Source: Siphlonurus alternatus
Lineage: Eukaryota; Arthropoda; Insecta; Ephemeroptera; Siphlonuridae
Length of the DNA stretch: 64,000 bases
Direction: 5' to 3'
Assembly: GCA_949825025.1 (NCBI GenBank)
Contig: OX463787.1
Location: forward strand, 1,488,001 to 1,552,000
The first letter of the stretch is position 1. The number at the start of each line of letters is the position of its first letter. Both the position numbers and the translations under genes were made by a program. This document shows positions 33,593 to 46,281 of this stretch, piece after piece. The notes below the pieces were generated by a model. The model worked only from the letters and a program-made list of their open reading frames with translations, made no database searches and was not told the DNA's origin.

Positions 33593-35660
33593 TGCTCAAA
33601 GTCTACCTTGCGAATTCATCACACAAACAATTTGCACGTGCAAATTATCAGCTGATATGGAAGAGGTCGTGATGTCAGGTGTTTGTAACTGCAGATAAAA
33701 ATCAGGATGTGAATGATAGCTGTGAATGAACTCAATCCATAGCAACAAAATGTCATTCACATTTTAAATTATGATGATATCCATAACTATTCAATATGCC
33801 ATTATTATTTAGTGATCATTGCGAGCAGATGAGCACACTGCAGTCTGCAGTAGCTACATTTTAGCTTAATTTAAAACACACCTTTTTGCCAATTTATATA
33901 TAAAATTAAATCATTAATAAATAATAAAAGAAATTATTTTTTAGCAACAATTATTTACGACTGAAAACTATAAATAGAATTTATATAAAAATAAATAAAA
34001 ATAAATATAAGTTTATAATAAATGTATATTATATTATGTTATATTTATTTACTATAAAGTAAATAAATAATAAATATATTATTATAATAATTATAATTAT
34101 TAATATTTACTATTGTATTAAAAAATATGTTTACAATAAAAAATCATTTGAAGCTTCTGACTATAATAAATAAAACTTTGACAAAAAATGTTGAAATCGC
34201 GGTATTATATTTTGAGAATTCCTGGTGTATTATAAGATAATGAAACAGACAATAATGTAATTGTTATGATATAATAAAATTGCCCCATTCAGTGCTAAGA
34301 AATTGAAATGAAATGTTTAACAATTTTTAATGCTGCCTCTGACGTCACAGAAATTTGTTACTTAAATTTTAGACAAACAAAAAATGCATCTAAAAGAAAT
34401 TGATGGTAAATGATTATAATATATATTCATTGTGCGTTAACTTTCTTAAATTTTAAGTACAAAATTACTTCTTTGTAATAAGAGAAAATCTCCGTACACG
34501 ATTGTTGAACATCACAGGGAAAGTAAATTATGGTGTTTAGTCAATGGATAAGAAAGTTTACCGATCTGTGAAGAGAATTATTTCACCATTCAAGAATGTT
34601 TGGTATTGTTTAATAACTTTTCTGTTACGTATTATTATAACAAGTAATTTTGTAAAACTATTTCACTGTCTTAAACTACTTGTTACTCAATATAGGTATT
34701 TATTGATCATTAATAAATTTAAACGGTCATATATTACACATTTTAATACCATATTTTGTTTGTAGAATCGGTGCAATGCACATTCGAATCAAATGACATT
34801 TGAATTAGTATAAAACATCTCACAAAATATCAGGTAGTTAATTTATGATTCTTAAAAATTGCATATTTGTTTAATATTTTCATTTTTTTTGTTTAAACAT
34901 GTCTAAAATTATTCTTTTAACGTATTTCTACCTACTAAAAACACATCTAATTAAATTTTTACTAAAAATCGGGATATAATGTAGACGTAATTAGTGTAAT
35001 TACTAATATTTCATCTTTTAATGTAAGATGTAATCTCATATTTTTTTTTCACATAAAAAATGCTACAGGATGAATTTCTTCATCATGGAAACGAAGACAT
35101 TAAAATAAAATTAATTTCAAGCATTGAAATTCAATTAAAACTCCCATTTTTCATTGAAATAACATCATTTTTTCTGCAAATTCTAATGAACAAGCCATTG
35201 ACTTTATCGGTACAGTACATTGATCTTGTTTTAATTACGTCCATTCTTGGCAGCCGTACTCCTTGACGGGGAATTCACTTTCTCATTGCGCTATTACACC
35301 ACGTGACATACGCCAAGTAGCCGGCCGACCTTGAATGATACAGTAACGCATCTTTCAGCGGCGCCTTCCTAGCGCGCTTAGCAACATGCACACTTACTAA
35401 CTATACATTACTTACTACACTTACATTTAATGTTTAATTTAATGTTGGATTTGTAATGTGCATATTTTGTAACGAAACAGCTTGTATGGAGGAAAAAATT
35501 ATAAAATGGCAATATAATTCAACTTTTTTTATTATTAATAATCATATCAACTTTTCAAGTTTTTGTTAAAGCTATTTTCGTCTTACTAAATTTTTAAGCT
35601 TGCCAGTTGGTGAAAATAATATATGTAAAATTGTTATATTAAGAGTAAGATAAAACGCCT
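33593..35660. other. AT-rich intergenic DNA with a degraded MITE
   Basis: A weak inverted match to the 240-bp MITE lies at about 34895-35065 (ACACATCTAATTAAATTTTT, GTAAGATGTAATCTCATATT). A GC-richer patch at 35255-35395 is unassigned. No gene was recognised. Confidence 0.45.
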
Positions 35661-35664
35661 AATG

Positions 35665-36012
35665 TTAAAAAAATTCCCATATATGTAATTATGAAACATA
35701 AAACATATATATCTTAAAATGTTCTCCTCTATATCCCCTATCAGTATAATAGCTAAAATATCAGGTGTACAAATTCGAGCTAGAGTTTTTAAATTATGAA
35801 TTTTATAAATTTGACTATAATATAAATTTAACATGGGAGTTCCGTTTCTCCATGTTAAATTAAAATGAACTTTAAAAATAAAATTCATAACTCGAAAAGT
35901 AGATCAAATTTGTAAACCTGATATTTTAGCTACTGAAAAGGGATATATAGAGGAGAATATTTTAATATATGGTTCATAATTTTTAATTTTCATGTGTGGG
36001 ATTTTTTTTAAA
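35665..36012. repeat. Diverged fold-back element
   Basis: ATGTTCTCCTCTATATCCCC and TAGCTAAAATATCAGG are mirrored by CCTGATATTTTAGCTA and GGGATATATAGAGGAGAATA. Weaker similarity extends outward on both sides. The centre is near 35840. Confidence 0.75.
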
Positions 36013-36036
36013 TATTTGGGCCCTTAATGGGTGGAT

Positions 36037-36163
36037 GGGCGCGATTCACGAAGCAGTTAGCCAGGTTTCTAACCACGTTTAATTTAGTAATTTAACAGGT
36101 CCGTATAACAGGTATAGTTAAACGTGGTTAGAAACCTGGCTTACTTATTCGTGAATCGCACCC
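36037..36163. repeat. GGGYGCGATTCAC-family MITE, copy 4 (shortened)
   Basis: GGGCGCGATTCACGAAGCAG is mirrored by TTATTCGTGAATCGCACCC. The interior is shorter than in copies 1 and 3. Confidence 0.8.
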
Positions 36164-36164
36164 A

Positions 36165-38035
36165 ATGTTTACAATTTTACAAAAGTAAACAATATAAACA
36201 ATATTTGTGGTTATATTCATAATGTTGACTTATAGACCAATAAATTTCCTATAACATGAAAGCAATAAACCCTCGCTCTCCCAGACACGTGCATGCTGGT
36301 ACACGTGAGGAAAGTCACGTGACGTCACAACTCGCTGATATGCAGGTACCGACCTTGACAATTAATTAGTTGCTGCAACGTCGTCGCTTCCTGCATCGAC
36401 TTATTGCACTGCGCTGTTGGGTTTTTTTGTAGTTACGATTTAGTAATTCCCAGAGGCAATTGAAATTTATTTTTATTATGATCTGTGAAGCAAGCTTTAA
36501 TGATTTGCATTCAATAATTATTACTGGGGATTAAAATTCTGCTCTGCATTATTATACAGTATAAGTCATACAGACGATTCAGTTTTTTATTTTTTGTTAC
36601 AGTTTAGATAATAGCTAATATAATAAATAGTCGTTACATTTAAAAATAAAAATTATGTAAAAAAAATAATATGTGATTAATTGTCAATAATAAATTAAAA
36701 TTTTTAGTTTAATATTTATTTTATATAACTACATTGTTTTTTTAAAATATTTAAATATAAAGTATTTAATATTAATTTTTATTTGCACATTTTTGTAAAA
36801 GTGAATTTATTTAAAATTATTGAATGTAAGGAACAACATGGTTATTATCAAATTCTTATTGCAGAGTGTGTATGTTTCGTGGAACGTGGGCTACTAATTT
36901 TCATCCCGGGAAATTATCTTTAATGTTTTATTATCAGTGTCTCTTTATTAGGCTTGGATCATTTTATGTCAGAATTTAAATTATTCAGAACCAAAATCAG
37001 ATTGATTACTGAAACGTTAAGAAAGTTTCTTAATTGGCACATTTTAAAAAGTTATCCACGATGATATTCAGGATTGTTACCAACAACGGTTAGCACCAAA
37101 CGCGTGGTTAGTGAGGAACCTGCGATAATTCGTGAATCAATATGGACTACTCGAGGCATGAACTGTTCCTGAATGACTTGCTGAAGCTGCAGTTCTCAGA
37201 CAAATGAGAATTTGCAATTTTGGGAGAGTTGAGAAGATCACTCAAATGTATCATCATGTCCACACATAAAACGTCGTGAAGTGTAGCATAAAAGTGACGT
37301 GCACGAACACTTAGTGTTATATTACAGCATATACTACAGACATTGAGGATTACATCGCACACCGGCAAAAGTCAGAGAAATCTTTTTATCAATAAAATAG
37401 TATTGCTTGAAAACGTCTCAAGACAAAGTTGTTCGTAGTTTTCATTGATTTAATACTTAAATTAAATGTTATTAACGAACTGGTGTCATCTCGATTTTGA
37501 TTTTTTTTATTTATTATTAATATTGTTTTGTTATAAATTTGGATTCAATGAAACAAGGTAAATCATAATTTTTAAAATATGTTTAAAATTTTTTTGTAAT
37601 AAATAAAACTATAATTTTTAAAATAATTATTTTATTAGTAAACAAAAATTTGAAATATTAATGCAAAAATATTATTTTAATAATACTGGTTAATAAAAAA
37701 TAAATAATTAATTGTTTTTGTTAATTAATAATTTTTATAAATTAATTAAATATTATAGTATTAATTTTTTATTATTCAAATAATTATATAAACAAAAAGT
37801 TTGTTTTAAAATGAAGTATAGTGTCATCACAAATTCCATCTGTTTGGTCTGTATAGAACAGAACTGTATGAATATTAATGAAATAAATTAATAGCTCCAA
37901 ATGTCATTTAATTTTTTTCACACATGTACTGTGACCTGTGTCATATGCGATTGACACAAATTGGCCGCTCAACATGCAAAGAGAGCACCGTTCATATGAA
38001 GGTCATTTTACAGTATTTTACACGTGCTTTGTTGA
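36165..38035. other. AT-rich intergenic DNA
   Basis: No gene or mobile element was recognised. The strongest AT runs lie at 36600-36830 and 37560-37800. Confidence 0.5.
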
Positions 38036-38038
38036 GGC

Positions 38039-38110
38039 TCACGTAGTCCGTGGACAGCAAAGTGCTTATCTCCACGTGGTCTGTGACAGCAAGGTGCTTA
38101 TCTGCACGTA
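38039..38110. repeat. Short tandem repeat of about 33 bp
   Basis: CACGTAGTCCGTGGACAGCA is followed by CACGTGGTCTGTGACAGCAA, each ending in GTGCTTATCT, with a partial third unit. It lies inside a 90-codon open frame that otherwise shows no family features. Confidence 0.6.
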
Positions 38111-38204
38111 TGCTGTAATGTCTTATTTACACACTTCGGGACAGGACGATTTGATTGTGGAATGTCAGTCGTGTATTGTTTTGAGAGGCATGCTATATAC
38201 GAGT

Positions 38205-38760
38205 TGAAATAAATTTTATCTTTTTTATTCGCTAATATTCTCTCTTAGTCTAATTGCCTTCTATTTTGCACCATTTTAAAGAAAAAAAAAAAGAGATGAG
38301 ATTACGTCCGATACGTCTTCTTTTCTCTTATTAAAGGAGGGGAACCGCTTCAACTTTTATATTTTTAATGTTTTATAAATAATGTCAAACTTACTTGTGC
38401 ACCAAAAAAATAATCACCACCCTCCTCCTTCCACCAGTTCAGCAGTTGACATTCAAAAAGCGCGCCGAAGAAAATTGGGGCTTATGACGTCAAGCGCCAC
38501 GATTGGTTGCGCTTGACCTATCATGGCGCTTAACGTCATAAGCCCCAATTTTCTTTGGCGCGCTTTTTAAAAATTAACTGCTGAACTGGCTTTAGGTTGA
38601 GGGTGGTGACTATTTTTTTGGTGCACAAGTAATTTTGATATTATTTATAAAACATTAAAAATATAAAAGTTAAAGCGGTTCCCCTCCTTTAAGCATAAAA
38701 TGTTAGAAATATTCAAAATATTGTCTTCATTTAATGCATTATTTGATTTATCAATAATAG
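38205..38760 (+). repeat. 240-bp MITE copy split by a TTAA insertion
   Basis: The left part (38205-38330) runs from TTATTCGCTAATATTCTCTC to CGTCTTCTTTTCTCTTA. It resumes at 38693 with AGCATAAAATGTTAGAAATA. Removing 38335-38688 and one TTAA restores continuity with the family, which gives the order of insertion. Confidence 0.8.
38335..38688. mobile_element. 354-bp fold-back in a TTAA site, nested in a MITE
   Basis: AGGAGGGGAACCGCTTCAAC is mirrored by TTAAAGCGGTTCCCCTCCT. The arms stay almost identical through AATTGGGGCTTATGACGT and its complement, to a loop near 38505. TTAA lies on both sides (38331-38334, 38689-38692). Confidence 0.92.
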
Positions 38761-39005
38761 TTGAAAAATTACGTCTTTTACACGTCTATACCTAATTACT
38801 GGTAAATCTCTTTACCTGAAAAACACATCTGATTTCTTCCTCGCTCAAATTCAAGATGAAATAGAGACAGTTTATCAAACATTTATGCTCAAGAAGAGGA
38901 AAGACGTAATCTCATCTTTTCCCCTCTAAAATGGTGCAAAATAGGAGGGAATTAGACTAAATAGGAACGTAATATCGACTAAAATATGAAAATTATTTCA
39001 ACTTG
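38755..39005 (-). repeat. 240-bp MITE copy, inverted, next to the split copy
   Basis: It begins TAGTTGAAAAATTACGTCTT and contains ACACATCTGATTTCTTCCTC and GACGTAATCTCATCTTTTCC. It opposes the copy at 38205-38760. Confidence 0.78.
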
Positions 39006-39995
39006 GGATAATTCTATGTTCAGTCTGTTTTTAAAGATAAGTTAAAGCAATATTATTGCATAGCCATTTTTTGCTATTAACATTCGATTTCTTTATCTCA
39101 ACCTTTCAGATCTTATTAAAAATATGTTTCCTTTTTTTTATCAACATCCCAGTTTTGAAGGCCTAGTTGGTTGCTATGAAACAAATTAATTACTGATAAC
39201 AAACTCGTGCTGTAAATTTTAAAAAGGTCATCGGGGTTATTTTAGGTTATCACACATTTGCAAATGATTATCATTTTAATGAATTGTGATATTGGTTGTT
39301 GCTAAAAATAATTTAAGAATTTAAATAGTTTATAAAAATTATAATACAAAATGTAACGAAAATATAATTTAATTATGTTTTTAATTTTCATTTAAACATA
39401 ATTTAATTTCCTTACGACAGTGACATAATTAAAAAAAATTATTAATAAAACTGAAAATTTCAATTTATCATTCTTTCAAACTATCATATATTAATAAAAT
39501 AATGTATGTAATATTCAGATGACAATTATGGCATTATTATAAAAGGGAAAGTGTATTAATAATACAATCGCTAACTGATTGCATAATAAATGTTTTTGTC
39601 ATTAATTTAAATATTTAATAACTCATTATCTATTATGAAACTCCCTGTATTAATTTTGAACTCACGTATACCATGCGTCTCAGAATAAAGCCTCGTGTTT
39701 TAATAACATTGAACATTTCCGTGTATTTTGACTAGAAATTTGATGATATGATTTCAGAATAATCCATGTTTCAGGAATGGATTCCTCAAGGCGTGTTGGA
39801 ACCTGTTATCATTTTTCCTGTACCGCTCGTGAAATCTTTCCTGTCTTCCTTTAATCCTTACATTTTATTCTTCAAGTTAATATCTTCCTTTTTGAAAACC
39901 ATCCCTCCAGGCTGCGGTACAATCACATAATCCTCTCATCTCGCCCTCTCGGTGACAGAGAGTAGCCATTACGACCGTTTGTCGCCTTCACAATG

Positions 39996-40302
39996 AAGTA
40001 TCGACCTCAATTTTTTTTATTGCAGAAATGGATAGAGGGTGCAAAGTTATGCTACCCTGATATTTTTCAGATTTTTTAGAGCCCGGGAAGTAATTTTAAA
40101 GAATTATTGAAAGTCCTATTTGTGACGTCACGCGGCGTCAAGTCCTATCTTTTTCTTAAAGAGCGGCGTCTCGTGACGTCACAAAAAGGACTTTCAATAA
40201 TCTTTTAAAAATAGTTCCCGGGCTCTAAAAAATTTGAAAAAAATAAGGGTAGCATAACTTTGCACCCTCTATCCATTTCTGCAATAAAAAAAATGAGGTC
40301 GA
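39996..40302. repeat. Short MITE of the 3437-5394 family
   Basis: GTATCGACCTCAATTTTTTT then TTGCAGAAATGGATAGAGGG at the left. The inverted counterpart ends GAGGTCGA at the right. The interior carries GACGTCACGCGGCGTC-like sequence. Confidence 0.85.
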
Positions 40303-43300
40303 AAATCTATTGAAATTACCGATATTTCATTGCAAGGACACCAAGGTAATTTTTATCGCAAATAAATTATGTTGCAATGTCCGCCTCTTATCGTATTACT
40401 GTGTACACTCTCTAAATAGCCATATCTATAAAATACGCCTCTTTTAATGATTGATTATGACATTCATAAATATAATAATTATGATGAGTGGTATTTAACG
40501 GCTACTGAGCTGATATAACGTATTGTTGCATTTGCACCGAAGTACTGCCGCTCTCACATCTTTATATCATTCCTCAACACTTTCAAGCCATGTATAAAAA
40601 AATGTATTCCTTTAATTTAAAATATTCAATATATACGAGCTCAGGGCAGCATAAAATTTACTGTTTTTATTTCATGCATCAAAAATTTTAAAAAATGTAA
40701 TGTTTTTCATTATTAAATAATAAACTTGTTGCATTCAGATGCAAGTGAGTCAAGATATTTTACCGTCCATTTCATTACAATAAAGTACTCTGATCAAACT
40801 GGTCCAAATAAGAAAAATATAAAAAAATTATGCAGTGCATGTACACAATGTTAATGCAGTATATTATAAAATTAATAATTAAGAAATATACAATATATAT
40901 TTAAAACTTTAAAATTTAGCATTGCAAGCATTTGCAAACAAATCATGAACTAATTCAAAAATACAATCAGGATATTCCTAATGTCCCGAAATGTACAATA
41001 TTTAGGATATTCCACTTGACTAATAAGAAGTAACATATTTAATTTTCCAACGTCACGTATATCATTTCAGATTTAAATTTAACTGTCATTCTCATATTTG
41101 ACGGTCAAGTTTATAAAAAACGTTGACGATCTGTAGGGTCATTGTTGATGACTTTGCATTGTTGTTATTCATTGTTGCACCTGCCGGCTTTCTATTATGT
41201 GTGATCATTAATTTTATGATGTAGTGAATTTATTATCAAAGAATTAGAACAAAATTACGTAAATTTATAAAGAATTTCTATATGATATAATTTTATATTG
41301 ACTACGATTTATCAAAAATATTACAAAATAGTCTTAGGATTCATAAAGAGTAAAAAAGAGTTAAACAAAATCAAGAAGTGATTTAATTATAATGATAATT
41401 AAAAAGAAGCAACGTAAAAAAAAAGCATCTCATACCAATGACCCTTGAAGAAATTAAAAAACCGAGAGATAAAAAGAACTCGTGTTTCTTATGTGTAAAC
41501 GATGAAGGGAGTTTTAGTATCGCAAATATTTTTAATTCGACATGTAATATAACTAGGATGATTCTGATTTTTTTTTAATTATAATTAACTAAATGTATCG
41601 TATTAATCTTTTGATTTAATAGTTTCCATAGCTGCAGTGTAAATACACAATTGCAATTAAATTCATTTTAATTCTTACCTCATTTGCACTTTAATACTGT
41701 TATAATTAGAGTCTAAATATAACCATATAGTACATTAAAATTATTCATGTAACCTTGGCAGAGTGAAAAGACACATGTCCAATGGTAAATATTTGGATTA
41801 AAAAAGGGATTCTATTTTTTTTAAATGGACATACGCCTTTTTCACAACAAACTAAGAATGGATTTGTACCTTTTTTCACTACGATGACAGTGCAATTTAT
41901 TTTTAAGTTGTACTCAATATTATCTATGTAATAATTAACATAATTCATATTACGCTTTTAATTGGTATAATGATCCCTGCTTTCTTTTTAATCATCTTGA
42001 TATGGTGACCTATTGACATTGACACGAGATGGAGTTTTATTTATTACACACGTCTCGCTATTTACCATAATTATATTACCACGATGCTCAAAATAGAAAG
42101 TTATATAATGCAATTTAGTTCGCATCGATATTGAGGTCAACGTGGTCATTTGAACAAAAGTTATGTAAAATTTGAAAATTAAATTATAAATAATTTTAAT
42201 TTTATTAATTTTTATTTATTGAATTTTTAAAAATTATGTAGGTATTTATAATTAGAATGTAATTAGGTTAAGATGTAACGTGTATATTATTTTGAATATT
42301 TATTTTTAAAGCGAAAATTTAACATTCGTGTCCTAATTGTGACACTTGTGCTAGGGAGTTTTTTGAAGACATTTTAATAATATATTCAACATTATATAAT
42401 TACAAAATAGCTTAAAACATAATTCTTCTAAATTTAATAATAGACGCTTCAAGTCAGCTGATTTTGTGGTGTTCCCACCGTCGTATCTAAATCTATGTAA
42501 AAAAAACAAACTCAAACTCAAAATTGATTTCTTTGCTTTAATTTTTTTTACAGGATCTTGATTTTTTTTTAAAAGACCCTTAAATGGAGGGTGGGGGATG
42601 GTTTTAAATTAATAGCTTTTAGAGAAAAAATTTAAAATTTTCTAACATGGAGGCTTAATGGAGAAAATTTTCCCGCTGGAGAACACTGGAAGCTTATATA
42701 AAACATTTAACTCTACTTTTTCGTTCAGTAGGTCACTAATTAATTCGCATGCACAAACATGCAGCGTGTCCACTGATCGACCTTCACTTAATTCTCATAT
42801 GGCCTGCTTTCGCTATCGTTGCAAATATTTTGCACACACCAAAATAATGTGATGCTATCAGTTTCTGCATAACGTTAATATTTTACATGATAATTATCGT
42901 GTCATTTGCTATTTATACTTGATATTTAAAATAGTTTGTGTTTTTATGTTATTTGTGCATAGATCTCTATGTTTTTGTGCCCGTGTTATTCTTATATGTC
43001 TATATATTTTATAAATTATTCTAATAAATAATGCTAATTGTATATAATTAGAAAATTATATGAATTTATGTGTATAATTGAAAAGCGCTAATGAATTGCG
43101 TGTACGGTATTCCAAATTTATTTTACAATATAAATGCAGGTGTTTGTTACAGATTTTTGAATTCGGAAGACTAAGTTAACTTTTTATTTTCACCTTAAAG
43201 GTGAAATTATTATAATTTATTATTATAAAAAATACGTGCATTATTTATAATTACTCTACTTATTTTATTTTTTTCATTTCAGGAAATCGCCACAATATAG

Positions 43301-45240
43301 CGATAGTAATTATTTATATCAGCTGTATTATTTTTTATAAATTAATTACTTACTATTACATATTTATGGTCTACAAAGATTAGAAATACGTTAACTATAA
43401 TAGTAAAAAAAAACGTAATAAAACCATTTAATAACTGCATATTTCGTAATGTTTTTTTTTTTATTAATTTACTCGTTCTACAGTTCCTGATTATGAAAGA
43501 TTAAGGAACTTTCTGTCTTAACACACCAATTTAATGTAATTATATTCCTCTGACGAAAAAATTAGGTCATTTAAATAATATCTACTTGTTACATTAATAA
43601 TTTGTATCGCAATCTTTCTTGAAATATCTTTTTTAAAATTTGATGAGTACACATTGTCAAAAAATAAGGTGGAAAGTTCGTAAAATCGAAGTTTGTAATT
43701 CTTCTAGATAAAATAAAAAAGTGGAGGGGGGCGGAGAGAGAGAGAGAAACCCTGTGGAATATTCTTATAGGTTATTCAAAAATTAATTAATGTAAATGTG
43801 ATATAATTCAATAAGTTTATAATAATAATGATTTTTAATTAAAGTATTTTAAATTGTTATACAACTAAAATATAATTATCATATATTATAATATTATAAA
43901 AATAAAATATGTAAACGTAGCAAAATTATCCAGAAACTGCATGCATGCATGCCACAAGGCATAAACTTATTTTAATGTTACAAATAATGGGACAGGAATT
44001 AAAAAAAAAAATACAATTAACTGAAGCATAATTATAATTAATGAATAAAGATATATTCGCTCTTGCCCCAAAAATACGCAACATAAAAAATAACTGAAAA
44101 AAAAATCTATACATTTTGTTTAGTTTTGTAAATGAACTTATGGATATTTTCCTCTTAGCTACAAATGGACTTATGTCTTTTTATCAGTAAACATTATCAA
44201 AGCACGTGCCTTAAGTCCGCCCACGTTTTTATCAATATATATGCATAAACTTCGGGTCATGACCAATAACCCTCGACTAGCTGTAATCATTGAGTTTTTT
44301 TTATATATAAAATTCAAATCGAGATTTATATATTACTTATGTGAATTTTCATAATACCAAAACGATATTATAACATACTTATCATTAATTTCCACAGAAA
44401 AATACAATTATACCAGAAGAGAAAGTTTCCGACATAATAAAAATTGCATAATTTTATAGCGTACTAAATTTTATAAAATAAAATACATTACATACCCTAT
44501 TTTATAAGCTGAGATTTGCATTACACGAAATAACAATTACAATTTCACTAATAAATATTCGTAATTAATGTTGTATTATTACAATTTTGATTTAAAGTTA
44601 ACACAGATGATAGCACTTTTCATACACACCGAGGCACAATTTAGAAAGAAACAAAAAAGTCGCGGGTAGTGGGAAATTGTTTAGTGAAATAACTACCATC
44701 ATAATAAAGTTAAAACATTTTACTAAAATGATTTTATTTTATAGTAAATGACTTGTTTGTTTTTAATTTGTATTTATATACAATATTGTAATATAAAATT
44801 TTAATTTTGACATAAAAAAATTGTATTTCAAATTTCAAAAATTTATTTCTCAACAAATAAATTCATTAACTACTTTTAGTGAAAAATTGTTATGTTAGCT
44901 ACTAGATCAACTACGTAGTTATTTCAAAGAAGCTAGATGGCAGCACGTTGCAAACTGGAAATTTCTGCTGCCAGAAGAATCCCTCGTTTAGCTTGTTAAT
45001 TACCAATTGATCACCTAGATGGCAATGCGTATCCGGCAAGTTCGTGCGCGAAATTTAAAAATAAAAAAATTATAAAAATTCCAGACAACTACTGCTTTCT
45101 CTGTAAAAATTCTTAAAATAATTTAAAATAAACTTTGATAGAAAAAAATTATTCATTTTCCATTATTTGTTTACTATTATAGGCAATTTATATTCTATTT
45201 TAACCTATATATAAATTATTCATAATATAATATGGTCAAA
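40303..45240. other. Gene-poor AT-rich block of about 5 kb
   Basis: The longest stretch in the window without a gene or clear repeat. The reading frames in it are short, AT-driven and unrelated to known families. A short GA tract lies at 43733-43748. Confidence 0.5.
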
Positions 45241-45249
45241 TAAAATTTT

Positions 45250-45655
45250 TAATTTTTTTTTTTTTTTTTTTTACAAGGATACAACCCCTAAGAGCTTACA
45301 GCTCGCGGCGGGGTACTGGGTAGGGATAAGGTAGGGAACGGATAGTGGCCACGGCCTGCATGCTTACGCGTCCCAGCATTCGCTGAGGTGAGACTGAGGG
45401 AACCGTGGAAAACCTCAGTCAGGACGGACACCTCTACTTTTTCTCAATGGACCAAAGCAATGTCCAAAGCCTGGGGGGAACCACGCACAAGTGCATCACT
45501 GCACTGGGTGGAAAGCGAGACGAATTTACCCCAGGGAGGGAGCAGCGTATTTTTTACTTGAAACGGTCACCCATCCAAGTATTAACCACGCTCGACGTAG
45601 CACGACTTCGGTGATCTAACGAGAACCGGTCAATGCACTGCGCCACGCTCGAAAT
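45250..45655 (-). repeat. 5S/tRNA-box composite SINE, most complete tail
   Basis: On the minus strand: GCGTGGCGCAGTGCATTGAC, then a 5S rRNA-like stretch at 45630-45564 (CCGGTTCTCGTTAGATCACC, then ATACTTGGATGGGTGACCG). The body and core (CGTCCTGACTGAGG) follow, then GTTGTATCCTTG and a poly-A tail at 45250-45272. This copy best shows the head-to-tail order. The open frame over it is not a gene. Confidence 0.88.
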
Positions 45656-45913
45656 GTTACAACATGAAAAGTGTTATATATGATTGACCCACACTGGCTG
45701 TCTCTCCAACGTACCAAAGGCTTAAAAAAATAGCATGAATGCAGCCCACAAAATACACAAGCAGAGCAAAAATTAATTATTTAATTATGTTTGTACTGTC
45801 GAGAGGCGTCATATTTATATTATATAAATTAAATTATAGAAATAAATAAATATACGTAAAATCAACAAATTTATTTACCATTTATATACAGAGTTCTTTT
45901 TTATACAAATATA

Positions 45914-46210
45914 TTACGAAGATTTTGGTTCAGAGTTTAAAAATGTTACCACTTTTTCTGCCAAGTTCTTGTAAGCGAGAGCCTGCAAAAAAAAAAAAAA
46001 AAAGAAAAAAAAAAAGAGAAATCACAAAATAAATTAACTGTATGAAGAATAAATTTAATACAGATGAAATAAATTCAGTGCTAAGATCCAAAGTTCCATT
46101 TTTGTATTAAACTTCTCTAGCTCTGATGAATATAAGTATTTTAATTTAAAATTGTTTATAGCAAAAACTTTTTCCTAATTTAAGTTGAAACAAATAAATA
46201 AATAATTTAA

Positions 46211-46281
<71 letters not shown>

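Noticed and set aside
37938..38207. 89-residue open frame with many Cys
   Set aside because: It spans a short tandem repeat, has no signal peptide, and has no splice or family support.
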